From contig DHHM01000010.1 of the NCBI GenBank assembly GCA_002403305.1, positions 124,001-188,000 on the forward strand: a stretch of DNA of 64,000 nt, written 5' to 3'. Positions 35,187 to 43,685 of this stretch are shown piece by piece. This stretch comes from Bacteroidales bacterium UBA4772 (GTDB taxonomy: Bacteria; Bacteroidota; Bacteroidia; Bacteroidales; VadinHA17). Each line of letters opens with the position of its first letter. Within the stretch, counting starts at the first letter, position 1. Below the pieces are notes generated by a model. That model was not told the DNA's origin, did no database searches, and saw only the letters and a list, made by a program, of their open reading frames with translations. The translations under genes and the position numbers were made by a program.

Positions 35187-35460
35187 TTCATTCGTACATT
35201 ATACACTTATTTTTTATTATCAGAACGGAACTTGCATGAAATCAAAGTTTGAAATTCCTTGGTGAGCCCTGGCTCATGCAAGCATCATGGTAGTTTGACT
35301 GGCAAAAAGAAGGCAGAGTGTCTGTGATCAGAACATGCAGGCTCTTTCCGCTACGTCTTCAGTAGTTTTGTGGTCTGATGACTACAATTCGGGGTTGTCA
35401 GGAAGATATTCTGTCTGGCACACCTCACCGACAACCCGGAACTGTAAGAAGTGAAATAGC
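35187..35460. promoter_or_regulatory. Leader of susC with two inverted repeats
   Basis: This 274-base spacer has no gene. CTTGCATGA (35231-35239) is mirrored by TCATGCAAG (35274-35282), with the nested palindrome TGAGCCCTGGCTCA (35263-35276) inside the right half. Further upstream TTCGGGGTTGTC (35388-35399) pairs with GACAACCCGGAA (35430-35441; one mismatch). The second hairpin may attenuate transcription between the upstream lipoprotein gene and susC, or mark a processing site. Confidence 0.4.
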
Positions 35461-36339
35461 CTACTCTATTGTCAGCAATGAATTATCAATGTTGCTGCAG
35501 CTCAGAGAAGTATTGGCCATTACGATTGCTTCCATGGCAGCCGTGCCGTAAGGTACAAAAGCTCCCTTTGCCTGGCTCTTGAAAGTGTTCTGAATATCCA
35601 GCAGACCAAATACAGCTAAATCCCAGAACATGGTCATCTCTGATTCGTTGGCCGCCGTAATCATGTAATCATAATACTCGTCAATGGCGCTATCCTCACC
35701 CTGCTTGAGCCTTCTGATAAGCCTGATAACTGAGATTGTGTCTCCGTTGCCGGGTGTCTCCTTGTAAACCCAGAAACAGAAATGGTGGAAGTCATCAGCA
35801 TAATCGACACCCAGATCCTCTTCATATGTGCCATCCTCGTTGAACCGATAGATAATTGCAGCATCAGCCGGAGTCAGGACATCCATCCCAAGCCATGAGC
35901 TTGCAGTTACTTTCCAGTCATATTTTACAAACATCGACTGAACTGAGATATTTATGTTGACTACCAGCCCGACAGTTTTAATCTCATTCTCATCGTCAGT
36001 AAGCTCAAATTCAAAACCCAGCGTGTGCAGGTCATCAAACTCCTGTACAGTGTAGGTAAAATTATATGTGTAGGTATTCTCTGACTGGGCAAGCTGTGAC
36101 GTCACATCGGTCCCGGCATCCCGTTGAGTATCAACAACCTTGTAATACTTCAGTGATTTTACTCCATCCGCCTGAATTGTAACCGTGGCGGTTACCTCAT
36201 CGCCTATGTTCAACTGGGGAGTTGATGAGGGAGTGATGGACATTTCAGTAGGTATATCCTCTTTGCAGGAGAGAAGCAGGAAGGCGGATCCGATTGCCAC
36301 AATGGCAATAACAGGCAGAAGTAGAAGCAATTTTTTCAT
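35461..36339 (-). CDS. PUL-associated lipoprotein, unknown function (SusE/F-like position)
   Basis: 292 aa from the ATG at 36339, with lipoprotein signal ending FLLLSC. An Ig/Cadherin-like sandwich is likely in residues ~30-130 (LNIGDEVTATVTIQADGVKSLKYYKVVD, YTYNFTYTVQEFDDLHTLGFEFELTDDEN), then a second domain beginning VKYDWKVTASSWLG with YRFNEDGTYEEDLGV, a lipocalin-like pattern. It precedes susC by about 275 bases rather than following susD, unlike usual SusE/SusF genes. It probably binds glycan at the cell surface, but this is inferred from position and build only. Confidence 0.7.
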   Translation of the reverse strand: MKKLLLLLPVIAIVAIGSAFLLLSCKEDIPTEMSITPSSTPQLNIGDEVTATVTIQADGVKSLKYYKVVDTQRDAGTDVTSQLAQSENTYTYNFTYTVQEFDDLHTLGFEFELTDDENEIKTVGLVVNINISVQSMFVKYDWKVTASSWLGMDVLTPADAAIIYRFNEDGTYEEDLGVDYADDFHHFCFWVYKETPGNGDTISVIRLIRRLKQGEDSAIDEYYDYMITAANESEMTMFWDLAVFGLLDIQNTFKSQAKGAFVPYGTAAMEAIVMANTSLSCSNIDNSLLTIE

Positions 36340-36376
36340 AACTGTAGGGGTTAGGTTCATAAATAAAGTTTAAAAC

Positions 36377-36408
36377 AGTTATATGTTCAGACATATGAAC
36401 ATATAACT
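36377..36408. promoter_or_regulatory. 32-bp perfect palindrome, candidate GntR operator
   Basis: AGTTATATGTTCA (36377-36389) and TGAACATATAACT (36396-36408) are exact reverse complements around six bases. It lies 38 bases upstream of the first PUL gene and downstream of the GntR/UTRA gene. The length, AT-rich arms and place fit a dimer-binding operator. Upstream of it (36434-36447 and 36466-36479) AAAAAGAAATTTTA occurs twice, 32 bases apart. Confidence 0.6.
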
Positions 36409-36537
36409 AATCAAAAGTAATAATAATTTCCGCAAAAAGAAATTTTAATAGTAAAAAATATTCTTAAAAAGAAATTTTATCGGCTTATCGGCCATCAAAA
36501 GCAATTCTGCAGGGCCCCGCTGTATTATACGTATTGG

Positions 36538-37296
36538 TCAAAGATCCCTCTCGCTTTCAACGATATACACAAAACTGTCTGTCCGATAGTAACTTACATT
36601 GTACTCTATGGGTCTTCCACCCGGGTCATAGACATACCTTTTACGCTTCAGGAGAGGGGCTCCGGTATCTGTCCGCAGTTTCATTGCAAGCGAGTCGTCA
36701 GCAGCGACGGCGCTGATCTCTTCCCTTGACAGCTTGGCTACCGTAGCATAATTCTTTTCCAGAATCTCGTAGAGTGGCTGGTTGAAATCTTCCCTGCCGT
36801 TCAGGCCGATTCTCGGATGAAAAAGGGAGATGGACCAGACAAACGGTCCCTCATCACTACCTCTCAGCCGTTCCAGCTTCAATATTTTCTTTTTGGGTGG
36901 TATCATTAAAAACCCTGATTGCTCCTGGTCAGCTTCTGTCCATTCGACATTCAGCTCGTAGTTCGTGATTGAAATACCCATGGCCTTCATCTCCTGCGTG
37001 AAGCTAGACCAGTTTTTCAGTTTTGTGTGAACTCCTACCTCAGCGACCCGGGTACCTATCCCCTTCTTCCTCACCAGTAATCCTTCATAAACCAGCTTGT
37101 TGGCTGCCTGTCTCAGCGTATTTCTGGAAATCCCAAGTAGTTTAGCCAGATCGACCTCATTGGGCAGGAATTTGCCTTTGGCATATTCCGGGTCCCTGAT
37201 CATCTCGCGAAGCAGGTTCTCAACCTGAACGTGTAAAGGGGATGAACTTTTATGATCGATCCGGAAATTCATCATCTCTGCTTTACCCATTGTCAC
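36538..37296 (-). CDS. GntR-family regulator with UTRA ligand domain (HutC type)
   Basis: 252 aa. The N-terminal winged helix (about 10-80) shows the GntR pattern: SSPLHVQVENLLREMI, LPNEVDLAKLLGISRNTLRQAANKL and LLVRKKGIGTRV. The UTRA domain (about 95-252) shows LKLERLRGSDEGPFVWSISL and the final LLKRKRYVYDPGGRPIEYNV and SYYRTDSFVY. Such regulators sense phosphorylated sugars or similar ligands. It lies 200 bases upstream of the PUL, which it may control through the palindrome at 36377, and diverges from the URO-D-like gene. Confidence 0.92.
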   Translation of the reverse strand: MTMGKAEMMNFRIDHKSSSPLHVQVENLLREMIRDPEYAKGKFLPNEVDLAKLLGISRNTLRQAANKLVYEGLLVRKKGIGTRVAEVGVHTKLKNWSSFTQEMKAMGISITNYELNVEWTEADQEQSGFLMIPPKKKILKLERLRGSDEGPFVWSISLFHPRIGLNGREDFNQPLYEILEKNYATVAKLSREEISAVAADDSLAMKLRTDTGAPLLKRKRYVYDPGGRPIEYNVSYYRTDSFVYIVESERDL

Positions 37297-37430
37297 ACCG
37301 GTTTTGTTATGGAAGAATAATAAGTATGCAAGTTCGCCAAATTATTTATATAAGCAATTTTGTTCCTCGTCTGCAATATAAAGTATCAGATATTATCTAA
37401 CTTACCCATGACAATGAAGTGTAGGGCTGA
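37297..37430. promoter_or_regulatory. Divergent promoter region between GntR regulator and URO-D gene
   Basis: 134 bases, AT-rich in the middle (AAATTATTTATATAAGCAAT), separate two divergent genes and must contain both promoters. I see no copy of the 36377 palindrome here, so self-regulation by the GntR protein through that motif is not supported. Confidence 0.4.
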
Positions 37431-38657
37431 ATGAATTCGCGTGAGAGGATATTGGCGGCAATAAGCCACCGGCAGCCTGACAGGGTGCCTGTTGACCTGG
37501 GAGGGTCAACGGTGACCGGTATTGCAGCTATTGCATACAGCAACCTTAAAAAACATCTTGGAATAGATAAACCGACAAGGGTGTTCGACGTCGTTCAGCA
37601 ACTGGCAAATGTCGATATGGAGATCATCGACCTCTTCGGAGTGGATGTCCTGGATATAAACAGGATAACTGCCGAAACCGGTGAGTGGTATGAAGTTGAC
37701 CTGGCAGACGGCACCAGGGTGGAATTCCCCTCCTGGTACCGGCCCGACAAACTGCCTGACGGCTCATGGCAGACAACCGATGAAGAGGGCAGGGTGCTGT
37801 CGAGAATGCCTGTCGGTGCAACATGCTTCGATCAGACCTTCTTTCCTTACCAGGACGGTTATCCGGAAGATTTTGACGATCTGGAGAAGGCACTGCAAAA
37901 GATCAGCTGGGTGGTACATTCACACGCATCGAACCTGGATGTCGGAGAGCTGAGGGAGAGGCTGATAAGGCTCAGGGCAGAGACAGGAAAGGCCCTGGTG
38001 ATGTCTGGAGGCGTAAAGCTTCTTGAACTTGGTTTTTTTGCCAGGAAGATGGATAATTTCCTGACCGACCTGCTGGTGGACCGGGAAAAACTTTGTGAGA
38101 TGCTTGACCGGCTGGTAGAGATGCATCTTGCAGGACTGGAAAAGAAGATCAGCGCCCTGGGAGACATTGTTGACGTTATTCGTTTCGGTGATGACCTTGG
38201 CATGAAGACAGGGCCGTTCATGGACCTGGACACCTTTCGCGAAGTCTTTAAACCACGCTACAAAATTCTCTGCGATTATGTCAAAAAGCACAGCAGCATG
38301 AAGATTTTTCTCCATTCCTGCGGCAGCGTCAGGCAGTTTATCCCTGACCTAATCGAGGTTGGCTTTGACATCCTGAACCCTGTGCAGACCAACTCGCGCG
38401 GAATGGATCCGGAGGAACTGAAGAGAGAATTCGGAAAAGAGATTGTCTTCTGGGGCGGAGGCGTGGATACAACATCGGTGATTAACAGGGGCAGCCCGGA
38501 TGAAATCAGAAGGGATGTTCTGCATCGCTGCGAGATCTTCTCAAAAGATGGCGGATTTGTCTTTGCACCCATTCATAACATACTTTCTGAAGTCCCCCCG
38601 CAGAACATTGTCGCCGCCTATGATGCTGTCAGGGAGTTCAACGGAGAGCTCCGCTGA
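37431..38657 (+). CDS. Uroporphyrinogen-decarboxylase-family (URO-D/MtaA-like) protein
   Basis: 408 aa, TIM-barrel of the URO-D superfamily: MNSRERILAAISHRQPDRVPVDLGG at the N-terminus, GDDLGMKTGPFMDL in the middle, KIFLHSCGSVRQFIPDLIEVGFDILNP and FWGGGVDTTSV, VFAPIHNILSEVPPQNIVAAYDAV at the end. Members of this branch are not heme enzymes but methyltransferase-like or of unknown role, often near sugar-catabolic genes. HxCG in LHSCGSV fits a possible metal/cobamide-linked site. It diverges from the GntR gene and is followed by a satellite repeat. Confidence 0.85.
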   Translation: MNSRERILAAISHRQPDRVPVDLGGSTVTGIAAIAYSNLKKHLGIDKPTRVFDVVQQLANVDMEIIDLFGVDVLDINRITAETGEWYEVDLADGTRVEFPSWYRPDKLPDGSWQTTDEEGRVLSRMPVGATCFDQTFFPYQDGYPEDFDDLEKALQKISWVVHSHASNLDVGELRERLIRLRAETGKALVMSGGVKLLELGFFARKMDNFLTDLLVDREKLCEMLDRLVEMHLAGLEKKISALGDIVDVIRFGDDLGMKTGPFMDLDTFREVFKPRYKILCDYVKKHSSMKIFLHSCGSVRQFIPDLIEVGFDILNPVQTNSRGMDPEELKREFGKEIVFWGGGVDTTSVINRGSPDEIRRDVLHRCEIFSKDGGFVFAPIHNILSEVPPQNIVAAYDAVREFNGELR

Positions 38658-38659
38658 GT

Positions 38660-38870
38660 GGCTGGCGGGCTGATGGCGGGCTGATGGCGGACTGATGGGC
38701 TGATGGTCTGATGGGGCTGATAGGCTGATAGGCTGATGGGGCTGATAGGCTGATGGGCTGATGGGCTGATGGGGCTGATGGGGCTGATAGGCTGATGGGG
38801 CTGATGGGCTGATGGGCTGATAGGGCTGATAGGGCTGATAGGGCCGATGGACCTGATAGGCTGATGGGGC
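38660..38870. repeat. GGCTGATGG/GGCTGATAGG satellite
   Basis: More than twenty imperfect tandem copies of a 9-10-base unit (GGGCTGATGG, GGGCTGATAGG, GGCTGATGGG) start right after the stop of the URO-D-like gene. The unit length varies by one base, a sign of replication slippage. The next ~100 bases (to 38969) hold no gene. No coding frame is supported. Confidence 0.85.
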
Positions 38871-38969
38871 TTCCGGGACGCCGAAGCTGTCAGGATAGCC
38901 TGGCTGTCGTGATATTGCGCTGTCGGATTAACCAGTCCGGGTGATGTGAGGGACGGCAGAAGCTGTGGA

Positions 38970-40754
38970 CTATTCCCCTTTTAATTTCTGCCGCTTCCGG
39001 TCATTCTCATCAAGCATGATCTTCCTCAGCCGCATTGATTTGGGCGTGATCTCAATAAACTCATCGGCAGCAATATACTCCATGGCCTCCTCCAGTGAGA
39101 AGCGGATCGGCGGGGTCAGCACCGCCTTGTCGTCAGAGCCGGATGCCCTCATGTTGGTGAGCTTCTTTGTTCTGGTGACATTGACCACGATGTCGTCCTG
39201 CCTGGTGTTCTCACCTATGACCTGTCCCAGGTAGACATCCTCCCCGGGATAGATGAAGAAGCGGCCTCTGTCCTGCAGCTTGTCTATTGCATATGCTACA
39301 GCCGTCCCCGTCTCCATCGCTATCAGCGAGCCGTTGCGCCTGATGGCCATATCACCCTTCCACGGCTCCCACGAATCAAAGCGGTGTGCCATGACTGCCT
39401 CCCCTTCGGTGACGGTCAGCACCTGGTTCCTCAGGCCCACGATACCCCTGGAGGGAATCCTGAAATCGATATGGGCACGGTCATTTCTTACCTCAAGCTT
39501 CACTATCTCACCCTTTCTCTGGGTGACCTGGTCTATCACCTTCCCGGCAAACTCCTCAGGCACCTGCACGGTAAGTGCTTCTATAGGCTCTTGCCTGACA
39601 CCATCAGTCTCCCTGATCAGTATCTTCGGCTGCCCCACCTGTAGCTCAAAACCCTCACGACGCATTGTCTCAATAAGGATCGAAAGATGTAGTATACCTC
39701 TTCCGTAAACGGTGAAGGCATCAGCGGAGCCTGTCTCCTCAACCCTCATGGCAAGGTTCTTTTCGGTCTCCCTGAAGAGCCTCTCACGGAGCTGGCGTGA
39801 GGTCACCAGGGAACCCTCACGTCCGAAGAATGGCGAGTTGTTTGACGTAAACAGCATGCTCATGGTGGGCTCATCCACCTGAACGTAGGGAAGGCCCTCC
39901 GGTGCTTCTGCGTCGGCTATCGTGTCACCGATATCAAAATCCTCCATACCCAGCACGGCGCATATCTCTCCCGACCGCACAGGCTTCTTGGTCTTCTCCT
40001 TCCCCAGTCCCTCAAAGAGATATACCTCCCTGACCGTGTTCCTCATCACGGTGCCGTTACGCTTGATCAGCGAGACCTGGCTTCCCGGCACGAGTGTCCC
40101 TCTTTTTACCTTGCCCACGGCAATACGACCCTGATATGAGGAATAGTCGAGCGACGAGATCCTCATCTGCAGAGTGCCTTCCGTCACAGCAGCAGGCGGG
40201 ATGTGCTCAATGATGGTGTCGAGCAGGTAACTGACATCTGTTGTCTGGTGCATCCAGTCAGGACCCATCCAGCCCTGCTTTGACGAACCGTAAACGGTCG
40301 GGAAATCGAGCTGGTCTTCAGTTGCATTGAGGCTGTGCATCAGGTCGAAGACGCTCTCCTGAACCTCTTCGGGATTGCAGTTGGGCTTGTCAACCTTGTT
40401 GATAACCACGATAGGCTTGAGCCCGAGCTCCAGCGCCTTCTGCAGGACGAACCGGGTCTGCGGCATGGGCCCCTCGAAGGCGTCAACAATCAGCAGCACC
40501 CCTTCGGCCATGTTAAGGACCCGCTCCACCTCACCCCCGAAATCGGAGTGACCGGGAGTGTCAATGATATTGATCTTGACATTCTTGTAACGTACTGAGA
40601 CATTCTTCGACAGGATCGTTATGCCTCTTTCACGTTCGAGGGCGTTGCTGTCGAGTATCAGCTCACCCATGTCCTGGTTGTCGCGGAAAAGCTTAACCTG
40701 GTATAATATCCGATCTACGAGTGTAGTCTTGCCGTGGTCTACATGTGCTATCAC
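38970..40754 (-). CDS. typA: Ribosome-associated GTPase TypA/BipA
   Basis: Translational GTPase of the EF-G class that binds the ribosome under stress and helps 50S assembly. At least 594 aa. G1 is AHVDHGKTT, the switch I segment is LERERGITI, G3 is DTPGHSDFGGE, G4 is NKVDKP, then the beta-barrel and EF-G-like domains and the C-terminal KLTNMRASGSDDKAVLTPP. The annotated start is GTG at 40754, but the conserved TIRNIA strand lies upstream in frame without ATG/GTG/TTG; an ACG at 40778 would give the expected (M)ETIRNIAVIAHVDHG. The real protein is thus probably eight residues longer. Confidence 0.95.
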   Translation of the reverse strand: MIAHVDHGKTTLVDRILYQVKLFRDNQDMGELILDSNALERERGITILSKNVSVRYKNVKINIIDTPGHSDFGGEVERVLNMAEGVLLIVDAFEGPMPQTRFVLQKALELGLKPIVVINKVDKPNCNPEEVQESVFDLMHSLNATEDQLDFPTVYGSSKQGWMGPDWMHQTTDVSYLLDTIIEHIPPAAVTEGTLQMRISSLDYSSYQGRIAVGKVKRGTLVPGSQVSLIKRNGTVMRNTVREVYLFEGLGKEKTKKPVRSGEICAVLGMEDFDIGDTIADAEAPEGLPYVQVDEPTMSMLFTSNNSPFFGREGSLVTSRQLRERLFRETEKNLAMRVEETGSADAFTVYGRGILHLSILIETMRREGFELQVGQPKILIRETDGVRQEPIEALTVQVPEEFAGKVIDQVTQRKGEIVKLEVRNDRAHIDFRIPSRGIVGLRNQVLTVTEGEAVMAHRFDSWEPWKGDMAIRRNGSLIAMETGTAVAYAIDKLQDRGRFFIYPGEDVYLGQVIGENTRQDDIVVNVTRTKKLTNMRASGSDDKAVLTPPIRFSLEEAMEYIAADEFIEITPKSMRLRKIMLDENDRKRQKLKGE

Positions 40755-40853
40755 GGCAATATTTCTTATTGTTTCCGTTGCCTTATCTGTTTGGGCTGCA
40801 AAAGTATAAAAAGAATCACCACCATGTCCGCTTCCGGCAGAATGTTTTCAGGG

Positions 40854-41021
40854 TCAGGGTTCATAAATCATCTTGCAGGCCTTGCCTCCGGCGGAGGTGA
40901 TCAGCTTCTCTGTTTCAGAACCGGTGACGGAATCCTTTTCAGCAATAACAACAGTGGCTCCTTCCGCGGCGTATACAACGGCGATAGCTTTCTCTATGCC
41001 CCTGCCAACGCCTGAACTCAT
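40854..41021 (-). pseudogene. Remnant of a short-chain dehydrogenase (SDR)
   Basis: A 55-codon frame reads SSGVGRGIEKAIAVVYAAEG, then ATVVIAEKDS and ETEKLITSAGGKA, which matches the N-terminal Rossmann segment of SDRs (SSGIGRAIA...EGA.VVI...R...). Nothing before the ATG or after the stop continues the family; a full SDR is ~250 aa. It lies upstream of typA in non-coding sequence and is best read as a gene relic. The flanking 41022-41253 shows no gene. Confidence 0.5.
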
Positions 41022-41253
41022 AGATTTAGCAATTCAATTATAACCCGCCTGCCCTGGGATCCTGAAAACTACTTCGCTAAAAGGCGGTACAAAGAATACG
41101 AATTTATACCTACATGAAATCCGACAATGATTTCCATATTTGCCGGGTCATCAGAAAACGGTTGAATGCCGGTTTGTTTGACTGAATATTTCAGCCGTCG
41201 GATGCGCGTTGTTCACAAGGAATAACAGTGTAAAACAATAAAAGTAGCAGATC

Positions 41254-42555
41254 ATGACAGGCAACATCGATACCGCAGCAAGAAGAAAGAATGTTATCGG
41301 GCAGGACTGGGCATCAGTCGTAACAGGATTTATCCTCATACTTTTTGTTGTCATTACCGGATATGCAACCGGCACGCCTTCATTCGGCGGGAAAGTCGGG
41401 TGGAACAGCGGACAGGATCTGTCGGGGATATTCAGCTCCTCCTCTCTCTGGCTGCCGGCACTCTATACCCTGCTGATCTTCGGCATAATATCGGTTCTTG
41501 GTATGGTCATGAGCGGCGACTCACTGAAGAAATATCTTACCGGATTCCTCTCACTTTATCTGCTGGCCATCCTGGCGCAGTTTATCTCATCTTTCGCAGG
41601 GTTCAAAAACCTCGGGCTCGAAACAGTGCTCTTCTCATTGCTCCTCGGCCTGGTGATCGGTAATCTCTTCAGATTGCCTGCATGGCTGAGGGCGGGAGTG
41701 CAGACGGAGCTTTATGTCAAAATCGGACTCGTCCTGCTGGGGGCGACGATCCTGTTCAAGGATATACTCACCGCCGGGTCATTCGGACTGATACAGGCGG
41801 TGATTGTAGTTACAGTGGTATGGTATTTTGCATACTGGCTGTCACGCAAGATGAAAGTTGACGCTGAGTTCTCGACCATGCTTGCCAGCGCCGTCTCGAT
41901 ATGCGGTGTATCTGCCGCCATCGCCACGGCCGGAGCCATTAACGGCGACAAGAAGAAACTCTCATTCATCATCTCCCTGGTGCTGATAATAGCAATCCCG
42001 ATGATGATATTCCTCCCCATCATTGCCAGATGGATGGGACTGTCGGATATTGTTACCGGAGCATGGCTGGGAGGCACCATCGATACCACCGGAGCCGTTG
42101 TGGCTGCCGGCACTATTGCCGGGGAGACAGGACTGAAATATGCCACTATTGTCAAGTTCTCACAGAATGTGCTGCTGGGACTGGCAGCATTTGCCATATC
42201 GATATTCTGGGCCTACAGGAAAAAGGACAACGGAGAGAAAGGAGAGCGTGTGCCGGTAAGGATCATCTGGGACCGCTTTCCGAAGTTCGTCCTCGGTTTT
42301 ATCCTGGCATCTCTCGTATTCTCATTTATTCTGAGCCCTGAAACGGCTCATGCTTCCGGCAAGGTTATCAAGTCGTTCAGCACCTTCTGGTTTAACCTCG
42401 CATTTATCAGCATCGGTCTGGAGACCCGATTCTCCGACTTCAGGCATATAGGCAGTAAGAAGCCCTTCTATAGTTTCCTGATAGCGCAGACCTTCAATAT
42501 CATTTTTACCCTGGGGGTCTCATGGCTGCTGTTCCAGATACTCAGTCCGAAGTAG
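41254..42555 (+). CDS. YeiH-family (UPF0324) putative sulfate exporter
   Basis: 433 aa with about eleven membrane helices. The conserved core is present: RLPAWLRAGVQTELYVKIGLVLLGATILF, LASAVSICGVSAAIATAGAI, WLGGTIDTTGAVVAAGTIAG and KFSQNVLLGLAAFAIS, as in YeiH/PF03601. Members have been linked to sulfate or sulfonate efflux; evidence is thin and the substrate is unknown here. A ~60-residue N-terminal extension with one helix precedes the core. It is monocistronic and converges on the porin gene. Confidence 0.85.
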   Translation: MTGNIDTAARRKNVIGQDWASVVTGFILILFVVITGYATGTPSFGGKVGWNSGQDLSGIFSSSSLWLPALYTLLIFGIISVLGMVMSGDSLKKYLTGFLSLYLLAILAQFISSFAGFKNLGLETVLFSLLLGLVIGNLFRLPAWLRAGVQTELYVKIGLVLLGATILFKDILTAGSFGLIQAVIVVTVVWYFAYWLSRKMKVDAEFSTMLASAVSICGVSAAIATAGAINGDKKKLSFIISLVLIIAIPMMIFLPIIARWMGLSDIVTGAWLGGTIDTTGAVVAAGTIAGETGLKYATIVKFSQNVLLGLAAFAISIFWAYRKKDNGEKGERVPVRIIWDRFPKFVLGFILASLVFSFILSPETAHASGKVIKSFSTFWFNLAFISIGLETRFSDFRHIGSKKPFYSFLIAQTFNIIFTLGVSWLLFQILSPK

Positions 42556-42647
42556 AGAATGGGGGGGATTGCTGTACCTGCACTGCTGCCTTGTTACAGC
42601 AGGTCACTGCAAGTAACCGTGTAATAGCTGCTGCAAGCTCTAACTGC

Positions 42648-43685
42648 TCAGATCTTCAGGTCGAGTGACAAAGAGATTGTGGAAATGAACGGCATGTCGT
42701 TGTCGGCAGGCTTCCATCCCTGAAAGTTTGGCGAGAGGTTGACCCCCGGAGAGATGGCAAACTCGATTCCGGCAAGGAAAAACTGCCCGTCTTTGGCAAG
42801 GTTCCAGGGGTCTTCTGCGCTGCCAACCTTCACGGATGCAAAATAATCGTACCTGCCAAGGATCGTTACTCTTTCCAAAACCGGTACCCTGCCGTTTAAA
42901 GTAAGAACCCGGTAATCATGTCCCTCAACCAGCTTATGGTTTTTACGGTAATGAAAGGCGGCGGAGAGGAGGTATCCCCTACCCTCCCATGAGGCGAAGA
43001 CCTCAGCCGTCTGCTGATTAATACCATCCTTACTCATGTTATCGACATAACCCCGCAGGGAGACATTTCTCACCGGAAGAAGCGTGATGCCGGCAGCAGC
43101 CTTGAAGGTGGAGTCAGCTTCCGTCAGCTTGTATCCTTCACCGTTCATCAGAGTAACGTCAGCAGATATCCACGGTGCTATTCTGTGGACTACACTCAAT
43201 CCCAGGTCGGCAGCCGTACCGAACCCGTATATATCATGCGATGGTTTGTAGATGTACCGGTAACCCCATGTCTTTTCTGCATGCGCATACTCGGGAAGAG
43301 GAATCATACCGCCGGTGACGGTCCATTTCTCACTCTTGTATCCCAGATATGCAAACTTCAGCATGCCGGTGAACTTAAGATTACCTACTGACGGATCTGC
43401 CACATCATAAACAATGCGACCCGACAGCGTTCTTGTGAAGTTGTAACTGTAGCCCAGGTAGGCACGGGTCACATCAAACTTACTGTGCATCTCACCGTCA
43501 GAGAAAGTGGTATTGAATCCTGTGAAGATCCTTACCTCCGCCTTGCCTGACGGTTTGAAGTCATCTTTTGTCTGTCCCGGCAAAGCTGCCGGAAACAAGA
43601 TCGCCGATAACATCATAATCACGAGACTCCGGTTCAGTCTCAGATTACCGGAACTTAGTGGTCTGGAATAATTGAAATTTTTCAT
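42648..43685 (-). CDS. Outer-membrane porin (phosphate-selective O/P-like)
   Basis: 345 aa from the ATG at 43685; signal peptide ends near ALPGQ. The body is beta-strand-rich with aromatic girdle residues (VTRAYLGYSYNFTRTLSGRIVYDVADPS, MLKFAYLGYKSEKWTVTGGM, FLAGIEFAISPGVNLSPNFQGW) and ends SLSLDLKI. It resembles the OprO/P-like porins of Bacteroidota. Substrate is not deducible. The gene stands alone with a 476-base gene-free region upstream. Confidence 0.75.
   Translation of the reverse strand: MKNFNYSRPLSSGNLRLNRSLVIMMLSAILFPAALPGQTKDDFKPSGKAEVRIFTGFNTTFSDGEMHSKFDVTRAYLGYSYNFTRTLSGRIVYDVADPSVGNLKFTGMLKFAYLGYKSEKWTVTGGMIPLPEYAHAEKTWGYRYIYKPSHDIYGFGTAADLGLSVVHRIAPWISADVTLMNGEGYKLTEADSTFKAAAGITLLPVRNVSLRGYVDNMSKDGINQQTAEVFASWEGRGYLLSAAFHYRKNHKLVEGHDYRVLTLNGRVPVLERVTILGRYDYFASVKVGSAEDPWNLAKDGQFFLAGIEFAISPGVNLSPNFQGWKPADNDMPFISTISLSLDLKI

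Noticed and set aside
40734..41015. 93-codon + strand frame next to typA
   Set aside because: Overlaps the typA N-terminus and the SDR relic on the other strand; no family features.
42556..42647. Possible terminator between the exporter and porin genes
   Set aside because: CTGCTG/CAGCAG words can pair, but the stem is short and no T-run follows.
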